The position numbers and the translations under genes are program-made. A stretch of 64,000 nt of DNA from Rhynchopus sp. YZ270_cl-10 (taxonomy: Eukaryota > Euglenozoa > Diplonemea > Diplonemida > Diplonemidae): contig OZ037839.1 of NCBI GenBank assembly GCA_964035575.1, forward strand, positions 1,253,220 through 1,317,219, written 5' to 3'. The stretch's first letter is position 1. Each line of letters begins with the position of its first letter. Of the stretch, positions 41,563-52,747 are shown in pieces. The notes below the pieces were generated by a model, which saw only the letters and a program-made list of their open reading frames with translations, was not told where the DNA came from and did no database searches.

Positions 41563-42939
41563 ATGGAACTGAATATCGAGGGCTTGGGGAAGGACTTCGT
41601 GATTGAGGTGGGTGAGAACGACACAACGGAGACGATGCGGCAGAAGGTGGCGTCTGCAACAGGGTTGTGCGAAGACAGCTTCCGCATGGGCTTCGGAGGG
41701 AAGGAGGAAGGAGAGGACATCACAGAACTGAGTGCTGGAGACACAGTCGTGTTGACGAAAACGATGAAGTACGAAGCCATATCAGCTCTTCATGCATTGG
41801 GTGAGACAGACATCACAGCAGAAAGGTTGCAGCAGGTGGAGGATCCGAAGGTGGCCAGCTTGCTTCTTCAGGCAGAAGTTGCGACTGAGTTTCCAGAAAA
41901 CTTCTTCTCAGGTAGTGACGTAACGCGCATTGGTTTCAGTTGCGTACCCAATGTGGATGACAACTGTGGCATCACACTGCACCTGCCTGCATTACCCTGC
42001 GTCACCACGATTGGTGACGGGTTTCTCTCCTCCTGCGAAACGTTGTCGAAAGTCGACCTCAGCTGCCTGAATTCAGTCACCACGATTGGTGACTTTTTTC
42101 TCTCCGACTGCACAACGTTGTCGGAAGTAGACCTGACCGGCTTGCAAGCAGTCACCGCGATTGGTCACGGGTTTCTGTCCTCCTGCGAAACGTTGTCGGA
42201 AGTGGACCTCAGCTGCCTGAATTCAGTCACCGCGATTGGTGACTGGTTTTTCCACGGCTGCACAACGTTGTCGAAAGTAGACCTGACCGGCCTGCAAGCA
42301 GTCACCACGATTGGTGACAGTTTTCTCTCCTCCTGCGAAACGTTGTCGAAAGTGGACCTGACCGGCCTGCAAACAGTCACCACGATTGGTGACTGGTTTC
42401 TCCACGGCTGCACAACGTTGTCGGAAGTAGACCTGACCGGCCTGCAAGCACTCACCACAATTGGTGACAGGTTTCTCTACAACTGCACAACGTTGTCGGA
42501 AGTTGACTTCACCGGCCTGCAATCAGTCACCACGATTGGTAACGATTTTCTCTCCTCCTGCACAACGTTGTCGAAAGTTGACTTCAGCGACCTGCAAGCA
42601 GTCACCACGATTGGTGGCAATTGTCTTTACAGCTGCACAACGTTGTCGAGAGTCAACCTGTCCGGCCTGCAAGCACTCACCACGATTGGTGACAGTTTTC
42701 TCTACAACTGCACATCGTTGTCGGAAGTAAACTTCACCGGCCTGCATTCAGTCACCACGATTGGTGACGATTTTCTCTCCTCCTGCACAACGTTGTCGAA
42801 AGTGGACCTGACCGGCCTGCAAGCAGTCACCGCGATTGGTGATGATTTTCTGTCCTTCTGCACAAGGTTGTGTATAGTGGACGGAAGGGACAAGTGTAGC
42901 AACGTTGTACGCAGCAGACTAGATGACGTTGGTTTATAG
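41563..42939 (+). CDS. Ubl-LRR protein with 12 repeats (paralogue E)
   Basis: 458 residues: the constant ubiquitin-like head (start MELNIEGLGKDFVIEV), exactly 12 LRR units of 25 residues, and the constant tail, slightly diverged (DGRDKCSNVVRSRLDDVGL). The leader has the CAG acceptor at 41539. It ends ~300 bp before PKAR. The constant parts are closer to C, D and F than the repeats are, which fits exchange and unequal crossing-over in the repeat region. Confidence 0.9.
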   Translation: MELNIEGLGKDFVIEVGENDTTETMRQKVASATGLCEDSFRMGFGGKEEGEDITELSAGDTVVLTKTMKYEAISALHALGETDITAERLQQVEDPKVASLLLQAEVATEFPENFFSGSDVTRIGFSCVPNVDDNCGITLHLPALPCVTTIGDGFLSSCETLSKVDLSCLNSVTTIGDFFLSDCTTLSEVDLTGLQAVTAIGHGFLSSCETLSEVDLSCLNSVTAIGDWFFHGCTTLSKVDLTGLQAVTTIGDSFLSSCETLSKVDLTGLQTVTTIGDWFLHGCTTLSEVDLTGLQALTTIGDRFLYNCTTLSEVDFTGLQSVTTIGNDFLSSCTTLSKVDFSDLQAVTTIGGNCLYSCTTLSRVNLSGLQALTTIGDSFLYNCTSLSEVNFTGLHSVTTIGDDFLSSCTTLSKVDLTGLQAVTAIGDDFLSFCTRLCIVDGRDKCSNVVRSRLDDVGL

Positions 42940-43234
42940 GGGCAGTAAAGAAAGCGGGAGTGGGAATTGGGGTGTTAGGATTATTGGGTGTGTTTGGGCG
43001 GGTCGAGTAGTACCCCCACGGTGGTTCTTCAGCAAAAAAAGAAAAGTGTCTTCTGTCACGCGACGGGACATTGTGTTTTTTTTTACACACACACTCTCTC
43101 TCTTTCTCTTTCTCTCTCTGGCTACGGTATCTGAAGTGTTTTATCTCACACCTCCTTCATTTCCCTGAAACCCATCCTTGACATAATCATTTCAGAATTT
43201 ACACACTTTTTTATTCTCCTTTTTTGTTGCTTCT

Positions 43235-44703
43235 ATGCCGTCATCGATAGATGCATTTACACAAGCATGCAAGGAGCGAGGTATGAGGAAGCCCAGTTCT
43301 GCCATTAAGAAGATTCTTGTGGAGGACGAGCTCCTGGCTTTAGAGGAGCTGCCCCTTGACGATGTGTACGTGGGGAACCGCGGGCTGATGGCGCTGCTCG
43401 ATGTGATTGAGAAGGCGCCGAATTTCAGAAACCTGAACCTGGCCTCGCAGAAGCTGTACAACGGCGACCTCTCGCCTGACAGCGTCAAGGGCAACGAAGT
43501 TGTGGACCGTGTCGTTGAAGTCGCGACACACCACCCTAAACTCACATCGATAGACCTCTCACGCAACCCGCTGTCAAATTTTGCGGGCCGAAAGCTGCTC
43601 CAGTTGGTCACTTCAAACAAAAGGGTATGTCTTAGAGAGGAGGTAGGGGGAGGGAGAGAGAGGGGGTCTAGGGAATAGAGTCGAATACGAAGAATGGTGT
43701 TTTGTCCCCTCCTGTGTCGCGGTGCAGAAGGAGGGCTGAAAAAAAAAAAAAATACAGTGACGTTAGTGGTGGCTAAATAAACCGTTCTCTACTTTTTTTT
43801 TTTTTAAAATATGCCACGCACTCACAGATCCTGGGCATCTCGCTCGAAGACACGCGCATTGATAACGACCTCCTAGATCACATCAACATCAGGTGCGACA
43901 AGAACCTCAAGGTATTTCCCACAAATTTGGTTTCCAGCTCAAAAGAAGTTGAAAAGAAGTTTGTGTTCTACCGTCTGAAGAAGAACCCAACCGATTCAGA
44001 CCCAAAACCTTTGTATTTTAGTGTGATCTGGGTGAGGAAGCGTTCCAACTTTTCAATATCTCACCCATTTTTTCTATTCGCGATTTTTTCCCCACCTCGT
44101 TTTTAGAATCAACAAAGTGTGTACATTAAGATTGTTTTTTTATTTGCTTTATCTTAATCATATTTGTAATATTTGTGTGGAAGAGTCGACGCATCAAGTC
44201 AACTTCAAGAAGGGGTGAGGAAATGACAAGCAACACTTTTCGGTCACAACAGACCTATTGCCCAGGAACCAACGGTACAGCCTCAGAAAAGTCCGACTCA
44301 GAAACCGGTTTTGTGTTCCTAAAAAAAGACCCATATTTCCCCCTACACAACCCATAGGTTTATTGGGAGAAGAAGAACGACACGGAGTGTGGTGAGCCTG
44401 ATGACGAAGGCGAGTTCGGTACCGCGCAGTTCGTCCACCCGCAGGAGAAGGCGCCGTGCCTGCAGGGAATTGGTGGCGGTGTGCGGAAGCGTACGGTATC
44501 TATCCCCATGCAAAGCTCCCCACCCCCCCACGGTGATATTCAAAAAAAAAAAATTTTTATTTATCAAAAACTCCCCACGGTGACCATCCCCACCCCCACC
44601 CATTTTTTGTATGAGTGGAAGACGGCTGTGGGCATATCAGATGGTATCCTCAAAAAATGGATGTGGGTATAGGGTTCCGGCCATACTGTTGTATTTCAAG
44701 ATT

Positions 44704-44739
<36 letters not shown>

Positions 44740-47700
44740 TTTGTAAATCAAGGTACTTGACAATAGGAAATAGAAACGACGGAAGGTGCGTGCCCGCCAG
44801 CTTGTGTTTTCTCTCATTATTTTTTCTCTCTCATACAACGCACACTTCAGCGAAAAAACACAACAAGCTTGCGGAGCGATAAACGAAAAAGTTGTTTTTC
44901 ATTGTTTTCTTTTTATTCAGAACCGGAAGTTAGTTTCTATTTTGGCGTGTTTTTTTTTTTTTTTTTTTAACCCTTTAGACCCCAGATACCCATATATGGG
45001 TAGCAGAATGGCGCCATACAATTAGGAATATTCTACTCAAAATGGGAAAAACATTTTTTATATTTTGAAAGATTTTGCGCCGATCTTTCAAAAGAAGCAA
45101 GAATCGAAAAGTTTTATGCATCTAATATTTTTTTGGATGCTGGGGGGAAAGCGGAGCTGCCACGGAAAATCATGTTTTTTGACCAACACCCCCTGAAATA
45201 ACCCTCCTAATACCACTAAGCTATTACTGGGGTTCTACTCAGTTTCAGAAAAACATTTTTTTATATTTTGAAAGATTTTTCACCGATCTTTCAAAATACG
45301 CCATCTAAGAACACTTTTATGCATCTGGGTTTTCCTTGGATGCCGGGGAGCGTGGAAAAGTACGAAAAAAGGGTCACTTTTCAGAGCCTCCATGTGATCA
45401 AAAATTTTCTACTCGTTTTCGTGAAAACACTTTTTTTGTGTGGAAAGATTTTGTTCAAATCTTTCAAAATACGCAAAAATCGAAAACTTTTATGCATCGG
45501 TGATATCCTCGGATTTTGGTGAGATTTTACCACCAATCACGGGTTTAAACGTTGCTAAGGTCGTAAGGCTAGTAGAGTTGATAAGTGGGGTTCTACTCAT
45601 TTTCGTGAAAAGATTTTTACATATTTGGAAAGATTTGATGTCAAATCTGTCAAAAGAAGCAAGAATCGAAAACTTTTGTGCATATGAGTGCACTTTGGAA
45701 GTCCGTGAGAACCACCACCAAAATCACTGTTTTTCTGACTATCCTTTGCCTTATTCCCACCCAAAACACACTAGAAGCCGGGTTTTCACTATTTTTTCGT
45801 ATTGCAGGGTGCTTTTTTTGTGAATTTTCAGCTCACAGGGTCGTTCTGACCCATTCTGGGGGTGTTTCGGGCCTGTAGATGCCAAAAAACGTGAAAAAAT
45901 CGCAGTTTTACGTTGTGTAGTGGTGTTTCAGTGTAAATCGTTAGGGAAATCGATTTTTAGACATGCTGTCAACAGAGCTACACTCATCTAAGTTGGGTTC
46001 CACTAGGACTTTTTGCTCGATTTTTTTTTCTTTGGAAAGATTTTGTGGCGAATCTTTCAAATAACGCCATTTTCGGAGAGGAATAATTTAGGGATATCCC
46101 CTCGCTCGGCTGGACGAGTAAAAAATCGAAAGGTGGATTTTGTGCTCACCTCATTTTGGGGATAATATTTTTTTTCGAAAAAAAACTTAAAAAAATGGAA
46201 TTGAAAGCCGTGTTCAAAATCTTTCAATTGCGGCCAGGTACGATCAAAAATTTGCATCTGGGGTCCCTTTACCGGTTGGAGAGCCCCAAAAACCAAAACT
46301 CAAAAGTGGGTCCAAAAAACGGCTTGGGGTCTAAAGGGTTAAATTTCTAAAAGTCAGGGGAGTTTAAAAGTTTGGATTTTTTTCAAAAAAATCGGTTTGA
46401 GGTAAAAAATCGGTTTGGTCAAAAAAAAAGCGAATTCCGAGCTTTCTCGCCCCCCCACGGGCCCCACCCCCCACCCTTCATCCCTTAACAACTTTTTTCG
46501 ATTTCTGTTCCTTTTTTAAAACTTTTCTTACTGGGGGGGGGGGCTAATAAAGTATACGGTGCTAATAAAGTATACGGGGGTAATAAAGTATACGGTGCGG
46601 AAACCCATTTTGAGCGTGTAAATCTGTGAAATAAAGTATACGGTTTTTGTGTACATTTTTCTTACTAAAAAATTTTTACAGCAATTTTTGCACAAAAAAT
46701 CGGAATTTTCAACTTACCTTCCTTCACCCCCCTGTAAGGGTAACCGTAGGTGAAGTAAGGTATAGTATTGAAATCGATGTGGGGGGGGAGTAAAGGGTCA
46801 ATTTTACAAAACCAGATTTTGAGGAAAATTTTAGCCGAAAATGGGCCCCACGTATAAGCAACCGGGCTCATATTTCTCAAAATTTAAGTGGTCAAAAAAT
46901 TGTCCAATTTTCGAGATTGACCCCACCACTGCACGGGCGGAGCCCAAAAATGCAAATAAGTACCCTTTTTAATTTGTTCTCTTGAAATGTGTAATTTCAT
47001 GTTTTCGCGAAAAAAATTACAACTGATCCTACAAGGGTTGAAGGAAGGTGGTTGAAAACAACAATAACAACAAGGACAAGTAATTGCTAAGAAAAAACGG
47101 GGTGTGCTGTGGAAAACTCCGCGCGATTTTCGAAACCACCGTAGCATCCTGGCGATTTGCTGGAGGTGCTGATGCGCCTGGTGTGATCGATGTGTTGTAG
47201 TCTGTGCATTCTGTGTTCCTTCCGCACTGCTCCAACGACGACGACAATGTGGGGACCCTGTGGACAAAAACGAGCTGGACCACGCCGAGCCTGCCGAGCG
47301 GGCGTCCAACAACGCTATCGAGCAGATGGTGCTGGACGAAGAGGACAGCCCCCCTTCTTGAACGTTTCTGCTGGCGTCCCAGTGGGTCTGGCAGCGTACG
47401 AAGAGCGTTAGCATACCTGCAGAAGAGCAGAATGCTGGGCGTGTTGTAGATTATTTCTACAGGATGGAGTTCCACATCACACCCCGTTTTTTTTCCGATA
47501 GCAATTACTTGTTTTTTTTTGATTTCGGTGGTCCGGATTCTGTGCGTGCTGTGATGGGGTCACTTTGAGCTGAGAAACGAGTATTTTTGACCTAAAACGC
47601 GTGTATCAGTTTTTACACGATTGGTGCTGACGGGGTTCAGATTTGTGAAAATTTAAGTCACCAAAAAATTGTTCATTTTTCCACATTGACCCCACCACTG

Positions 47701-50700
47701 GCTGGGATTGGCCCAAAAATGCCAATGGTGGTGTTTTCGCGAGGTTTCGGCCACTAGAAACCCCAAAATAACAGTGATTTTTTTTTTTTTTTTTCCTTTT
47801 TCGTTTTTTGGCCATTTAAGCAGTAATTCCCGCCGAATAAAGTATACGTATACTTTAATAGCTCCCCCCCAGTACAAAAAGTGAATTTTTGAGGCGGGTT
47901 GTAAATAGCAAGAATTTAGTTTTGCTGATCATTAACGCTCCCTCTTGATGGTGGTTGATGTACGCAAAGATCTGAACAGAAACGAACAGGCACCCACGAA
48001 CAGAACGCAACGAACGCATCCAACACAACTCAACCGATCTGAATGCATCGAACGGAACCCAAGCAACGCAACGAGTGGTTACAAACCGCAGCCCACCTTC
48101 GGTACCCCGCAAGTGCGTTTCCGGCGCCACATACACGGGTCTGGGCCCAAAAAACCGGGTTTTGGGCTGAAACTCGTGGTTTTCGGTGAAAAACGCCCGC
48201 TTTGCCTTAAGGAACGCACGTTTCTGAAGCGTTTCCCACGTAAACTCGCGACACGAAAATAGGAATTAAAAACAAATCTCTCAGAAAACTGTATTCTAAA
48301 TACCTCATTTTTTTGGCCCAATCTTTCCCACCGAAAAAATCTTACACTTTGGTCCTCTGCGTGAAATGTCGATTTTTGGTGGACCCCGTACGGGGGGTGT
48401 AGGTACAGGGTGCGTAGCAAAAGCAACCTTACAAACCTTAACACAGAGTGTTAAGGAATTTTTGAGGGATGGGGTTATCCCTCAGGGCCTCACTTCCCCC
48501 TTCCTCTCTCACTCATGTTTGGCTTCTCCGAGCTCCGTCCGTCAAATGGTGGGGTCACATTATCTGCAAAAACAGGATTTTTCTGGCCAGAAACCCTGTT
48601 ACGAGGAAAAAAAATTTTTTCTCAAAAATCCAGATTTTCCATAGCTTTTTTTTTTTTTTTTTTCAAAATCCTCAAACAGAGATGGAGATAGATTTGGGAT
48701 TTTCAAAAAAGACCCGGTTTGACCCGGTCTGAGCTTTTTGGGGTCAAAAAAAAAAAATTTCGCGCTGCGCGCGAAAATGACACTGCACGTGCGACCTGGT
48801 TGTTACACTTCTTTGGCGGGGAACTTGCGCAACAGCGTTTGTGCCTTGATGAAGGGGAGTAGGGTCCATGTTCCCCCGTTGTGCAGCACACCGAACTTCA
48901 CGCACTCGGCAAAAGTGGATTTCTCGGCGGTCATGGCCCCAAAGGTTCCTGGCGAAGCCACGGTACGCAACATTTCAAAAAAAAATGCGCTTAAAATTGT
49001 ACATTTTGGGGTGGGTTGCAAGCTTGCGCCGCAGGCGCACGGTACACTACTTTTATTATTTCGCCATGCTGCATGCTTCCTTTTGCTTCGGCGTTTGACT
49101 AATTGAGTCGCGTTCTGGCTGTGACGGGGTCACTTTGTTCATGAGGCCATTTCTGGTCACTCTCAGAGGCTCGTGTGAGGTACCAAAAAAAATCGATTTT
49201 CTCCCAAAATTGCAAATCCCATTTTTTTTTTTTTTTTCCAGACCGGGTTTTTCGCCAAAATCCCATTTTTTTTTTTTGACCCGGTTTTGAAACCGGGTCA
49301 ATAGACGCACCTCCACCCCTGTCCTCAAACCGAATTTTTCGGTTTTTGAAACCGGTAAACCGATATTTTAAACTCCCCTGCTAAAAGTGCAAGAAATTAG
49401 GAACCTCATTTTATTTTTTACCCTCCCCCAGCAGGTTTGAATGGTGTACTTCAGACTTTGCTTCTTACTCAAATATTCTCTATCGCCCCTCACCATACCC
49501 AATACCCCTCTTCCACTCTTCAGGTGATGGGCGTCTCTACCGACAAAAACAAAGTCAAAGCGTTCAAAGCGCGGGTCATACCAAAGGACGCAGAGGATGT
49601 ATGTGCATGCTTGTATATATCTACTAGAGTTATTGCCTTTTACTCTTTTCTTCGCCTTTTTTTAAATATACGGATTGATTTATCTATCTTTGCATGAGCT
49701 TGGCTGAGCTGCATTTGGGCAGGTTTCAACTACTCTTTTTCTTTATATATTTTGCCACCTATGTATTGCTGGCACACTTTGTTACAACAATCCTAACGTG
49801 CAGAGCGACCCCATTCCATCAAAAGCTCTCTCACCAACCTTTTATTTATCTCACTTTCTATTTTATGATGCAATGCTAAAAGGAAATTGAACACCGTACC
49901 CTACTCCCATCCTTTTTCCATTTTTCTAATCCGGGGTGGGTTGGAGTAGAGCCACATTTCACCGACAGGTCGAGGTGTGTGCGTTTCACCACAACCTCTC
50001 CCTTTTGTCTTTATTGTTTTTATTGCTTTATTGTTTTCGGGGGTGGGGGAAAAACATAAAAAGGAAAAGTAGGGTGCGGTTTCAATTTCCCCGGATTAAC
50101 TTTAGAGATACCACAAAATGGATTGTAGGACTGCATGGTTGGGTGTCCACCCCCCCGTACCAAAGGTACACTGTTCACGAGAGCTTTGTATTGCAACTCT
50201 ACTTTATATTAATTCACTCTATCCGTCCCCTCCCCACTACCCTCAGGAATCACTGATCTGGGACCTGCTGCGAGACAACCTGCTCTTCAGCCACTTGGAC
50301 CGCAACACAATGAAGGTCGTTGTCGGTGCATGCATCAAACGTTCCTTCGCTAAGGGCGACAAGCCTATCGAGGAAGGCGACGAGGGCAACACACTCTACA
50401 TCATCGTAAAGGGAACATGCAATGTGCTGAAGCGTGGGATGCTTGTCTGTCAAAAGGCGGAGCGGACTGTCTTTGGGGAGTTAGAGATTATGTACAGCAC
50501 ACCCTGCGTGGCGACGATCCAGGTGGACAGCGAGGAGTTGGTGGTGTTTTGTCTGGACCGTGATACCTATGCGAATTTGGTGGTCGGATACAGCATCAAA
50601 AAGCGTGAGGAGTATGAGGAATACCTCGGCCGCGTGGAGTTCCTTTCGACGCTGTCGACATACGAGAAGCTGCAGCTCTCAGACGCAATGACCACAGACG

Positions 50701-51041
50701 AATACGAAGAAGGTGAGTACATCATCAGACACGGTGACATCGGGGAGTGGATGTTCCTTGTTGTCTCAGGCGTCGTCGAAGTTATTGGGCGAACCCAGGG
50801 CATTCAGTCGAACGTCTGTGAATTTAAAGAAGGCGACCACTTCGGGGAGCTAGAATTCCTGAACAACCACCCATGTGTAGCAGACGTGCGTGCCAAGACC
50901 CATGTCCGCACGGCGAAGGTGAACCGCAAACACTTCGAGTCCTGCTTCGGCCCGGTCCTGCACATCCTCAAGCGGAACGTTCAAGACCCCACCTACGAGT
51001 ACTATAAAAAGCAGCTCGAACTTGCAGGGGTGGATCAATGA
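43235..51041 (+). CDS. PKAR: Protein kinase A regulatory subunit, kinetoplastid type, five exons
   Basis: Exons 43235-43624, 43828-43911, 44358-44495, 49524-49598 and 50247-51041, all phase 0 with GT-AG ends, give 493 residues. Residues ~1-160 form an LRR domain (LRNLNLASQKL-like and LTSIDLSRNPL repeats) as in trypanosomatid PKAR. RKRTV (201-205) is the pseudosubstrate that inhibits the catalytic subunit, and VIPKD then LLFSHLD match all PKA R subunits. The phosphate-binding cassettes are FGELEIMYSTPCVATI (305-320) and FGELEFLNNHPCVADV (428-443). Each has Cys (316, 439) where cAMP-binding subunits have Arg, so cAMP control is unlikely; trypanosomatid PKAR, with similar changes, binds nucleosides. 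The CAG acceptor is at 43195. Intron 3 (5.0 kb) splits RKRT from V and is filled with transposons. Confidence 0.9.
44971..46338. mobile_element. piggyBac-like element (1368 bp) in PKAR intron 3
   Basis: Terminal inverted repeats CCCTTTAGACCCCA (perfect 14 bp) between TTAA sites (44967-44970 and 46339-46342). The interior has about four diverged tandem units of ~170-190 bp, each with TTCTACTC, a palindrome GAAAGATTT...AAATCTTTC, and TTTTATGCATC. No transposase; non-autonomous. Confidence 0.82.
46355..49380. mobile_element. hAT element (3026 bp) in PKAR intron 3
   Basis: Ends CAGGGGAGTTTAAAA (46355) and its complement finishing at 49380, with a perfect 8-bp target duplication CTAAAAGT (46347-46354 and 49381-49388). 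It begins 12 bases after the neighbouring TTAA element's site. The interior contains a nested TA element, several TTGACCCCACCAC modules, a TTTCGCGC palindrome near 48766, and no transposase. Confidence 0.85.
46531..47872. mobile_element. Tc1/mariner-like element (1342 bp) nested in the hAT
   Basis: Inverted ends CTGGGGGGG...GCTAATAAAGTATACG and complement, flanked by TA (46529-46530 and 47873-47874). The left end repeats AATAAAGTATACGG three more times and the right end holds the palindrome AAAGTATACGTATACTTT, suggesting repeated transposase-binding sites. Interior ORFs are short and not transposase-like. Confidence 0.65.
49599..50246 (+). other. PKAR intron 4 with two dispersed motifs
   Basis: It holds the GTTTCAACTACTCTTTT motif (49687-49750) and a copy of the ATGGATTGTAGGACTGCATG element (50113-50200), which lies just before the polypyrimidine tract and acceptor of the last exon. 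Confidence 0.7.
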
Positions 51042-52747
51042 GGAGTGAGGGAGGGAGGGGAATAGTGATAGCGACGGAAGGGCTCGTCTTGATAGGCTGT
51101 AAACCAAACAGAATATTTTTTCAAAAAAAAAATAATTAAAAAAAAAGAATATGGCGTCAGGCTTTGACATTTTGCGTACACATCTTCACCCAGTATTGGT
51201 GCCAAAGTGGTTTGTCGACACAGCAGAAAAAATAAATATGCAGTACAGTGGAGTTCATCCTCGGGTGTCTACACTAATACAACCAAGGTTTCAAAGGAAA
51301 AAAAATAATACTCCCATCCCCTTCTTCTCTTTGCCGCATAAAAAATACAGTATTCCCCATTATTCCACAAATGAACGTGTCACACAGTGTGTGGCCTTCT
51401 TGGTTTGAGTTTATTTATTATTACTTTTTTTTTGGCTAAGGAGAGACTCTAGGCTCACCTTAGCAACTTTTCCCTCCTTTTTTTTTTTTTTCTGTTTTTT
51501 TTCTTAATTTTAAAGTTTTCATTTTCTCTGCTGTGGCTCTCTCCCCCTCCTTCGTGCATTTTTTTTTCTTCTCTATAAAAAAAAGCAAGGGTACTTTTTT
51601 AGCACCCTCTGTACCTTCTTTTCATTAGAAAAAGAATGTATATGAAACAATCCTCCGTTCTCCTTTTAATGATGCCAAAAACCTCTTCTTACCGATAGCC
51701 CTGGAGCAGGATTTACCCCTATATAAGCCCCTAAGCTGAGGGATGAGAGAAGATACAAGCGACGCAGTTACCCACCAAAGATGGGAACTCAGGCCATTGA
51801 TTGCCGACACACCAATACATCAGAGCTGCACAATACCTGTTGCCGTTTACCCCCCTCCTCCTCCTCCTCCTCACAGCTTTCTTACCAGAACTGCGTGGGG
51901 AGAGGTGGGTGAGGAAGTGTGTTTTTTTTTTTTTGTTTTTTTTTTTTTTGGATGTGGTTCTGCAATGAACGTAGGAACCAGCATGGTTTCAGGTGCACCC
52001 ACGGTACACTGCGGGTCACTCACCAAATGCACAACATAAAAGGGCTTTGTACCGTAGTCGTACAAATGTTGGAACACCGGGTTGTGTGACTGAATGGGGG
52101 GCGCAAAAAGTGCGAATCAGCCCTCGATTTTTTTTTTGGTGTGGGGTGAAAAAGGTGCGCAAGAAGCCCTTCAGCCACACCACTGGGGGGAGGTTTTTTT
52201 TTTTTTTTTTTAAGCGTTCCAACATTTTTATGACTACGGTATTTCAACTTTCTTTACCTCATTTGCCTTATACTATTTAAGCCCCCTCCGCTCCCGCCTT
52301 CTGGTCACCCATTGTCATGTTTACTAAAGTGACTAAGTACGTGCCGCAAACCTTTACCTTTTACTATTTTTTTCTGTGCAGTAAAGTTGAAAAATGCAAT
52401 ACCAAAAAAGGGGGTTTCTTTTCCAATCTCTTCTTCCCCCCCTCCTCCTCCTCCTCCTCCTCCTCCCGGGCATTGTGTTCCGGTCGTCACCTCCCCTCCC
52501 CTCCTCTCCCCCCCCTCGTTTCGCTTTTTTTCTTCTCCGGAAACAACACAACCATTACAGATGAGGGTTCCTCCGAGTCGTGGCATTATTCCTCCCGCTC
52601 CCGCTCCCCTCACTCTTCCCCTCCCCCCTCCTCCTCACAATCAAACTTGTTTGAGCAGCTTTGCTGCAGATTGGGGTGTTCGAATAAAAGGACAAAACCT
52701 CCTCCCCTTCCTCCCCTTCCTCCCCTTCCTCCCCCTCTTCCCCCCAC
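51042..52747. other. Intergenic between PKAR and the Ubl-WD40 gene
   Basis: 51248-51293 is a TGGAGTTCATCCTCGGGTGT...CTAATACAACCAAG motif repeated at 54300-54345, both ~210 bp after a stop and followed by A-rich sequence. 51435-51464 forms a hairpin GCTAAGG...CCTTAGC. 52195-52212 and others are T-runs. From ~52435 to 52745 the + strand is strongly pyrimidine-rich with (CCT)n at 52441-52465, leading into the next ATG. Confidence 0.55.

Noticed and set aside
50118-50246. Upstream extension of the last PKAR exon to an ATG at 50118
   Set aside because: PKA similarity begins at 50247 after a good polypyrimidine-CAG acceptor; upstream lies the dispersed element.
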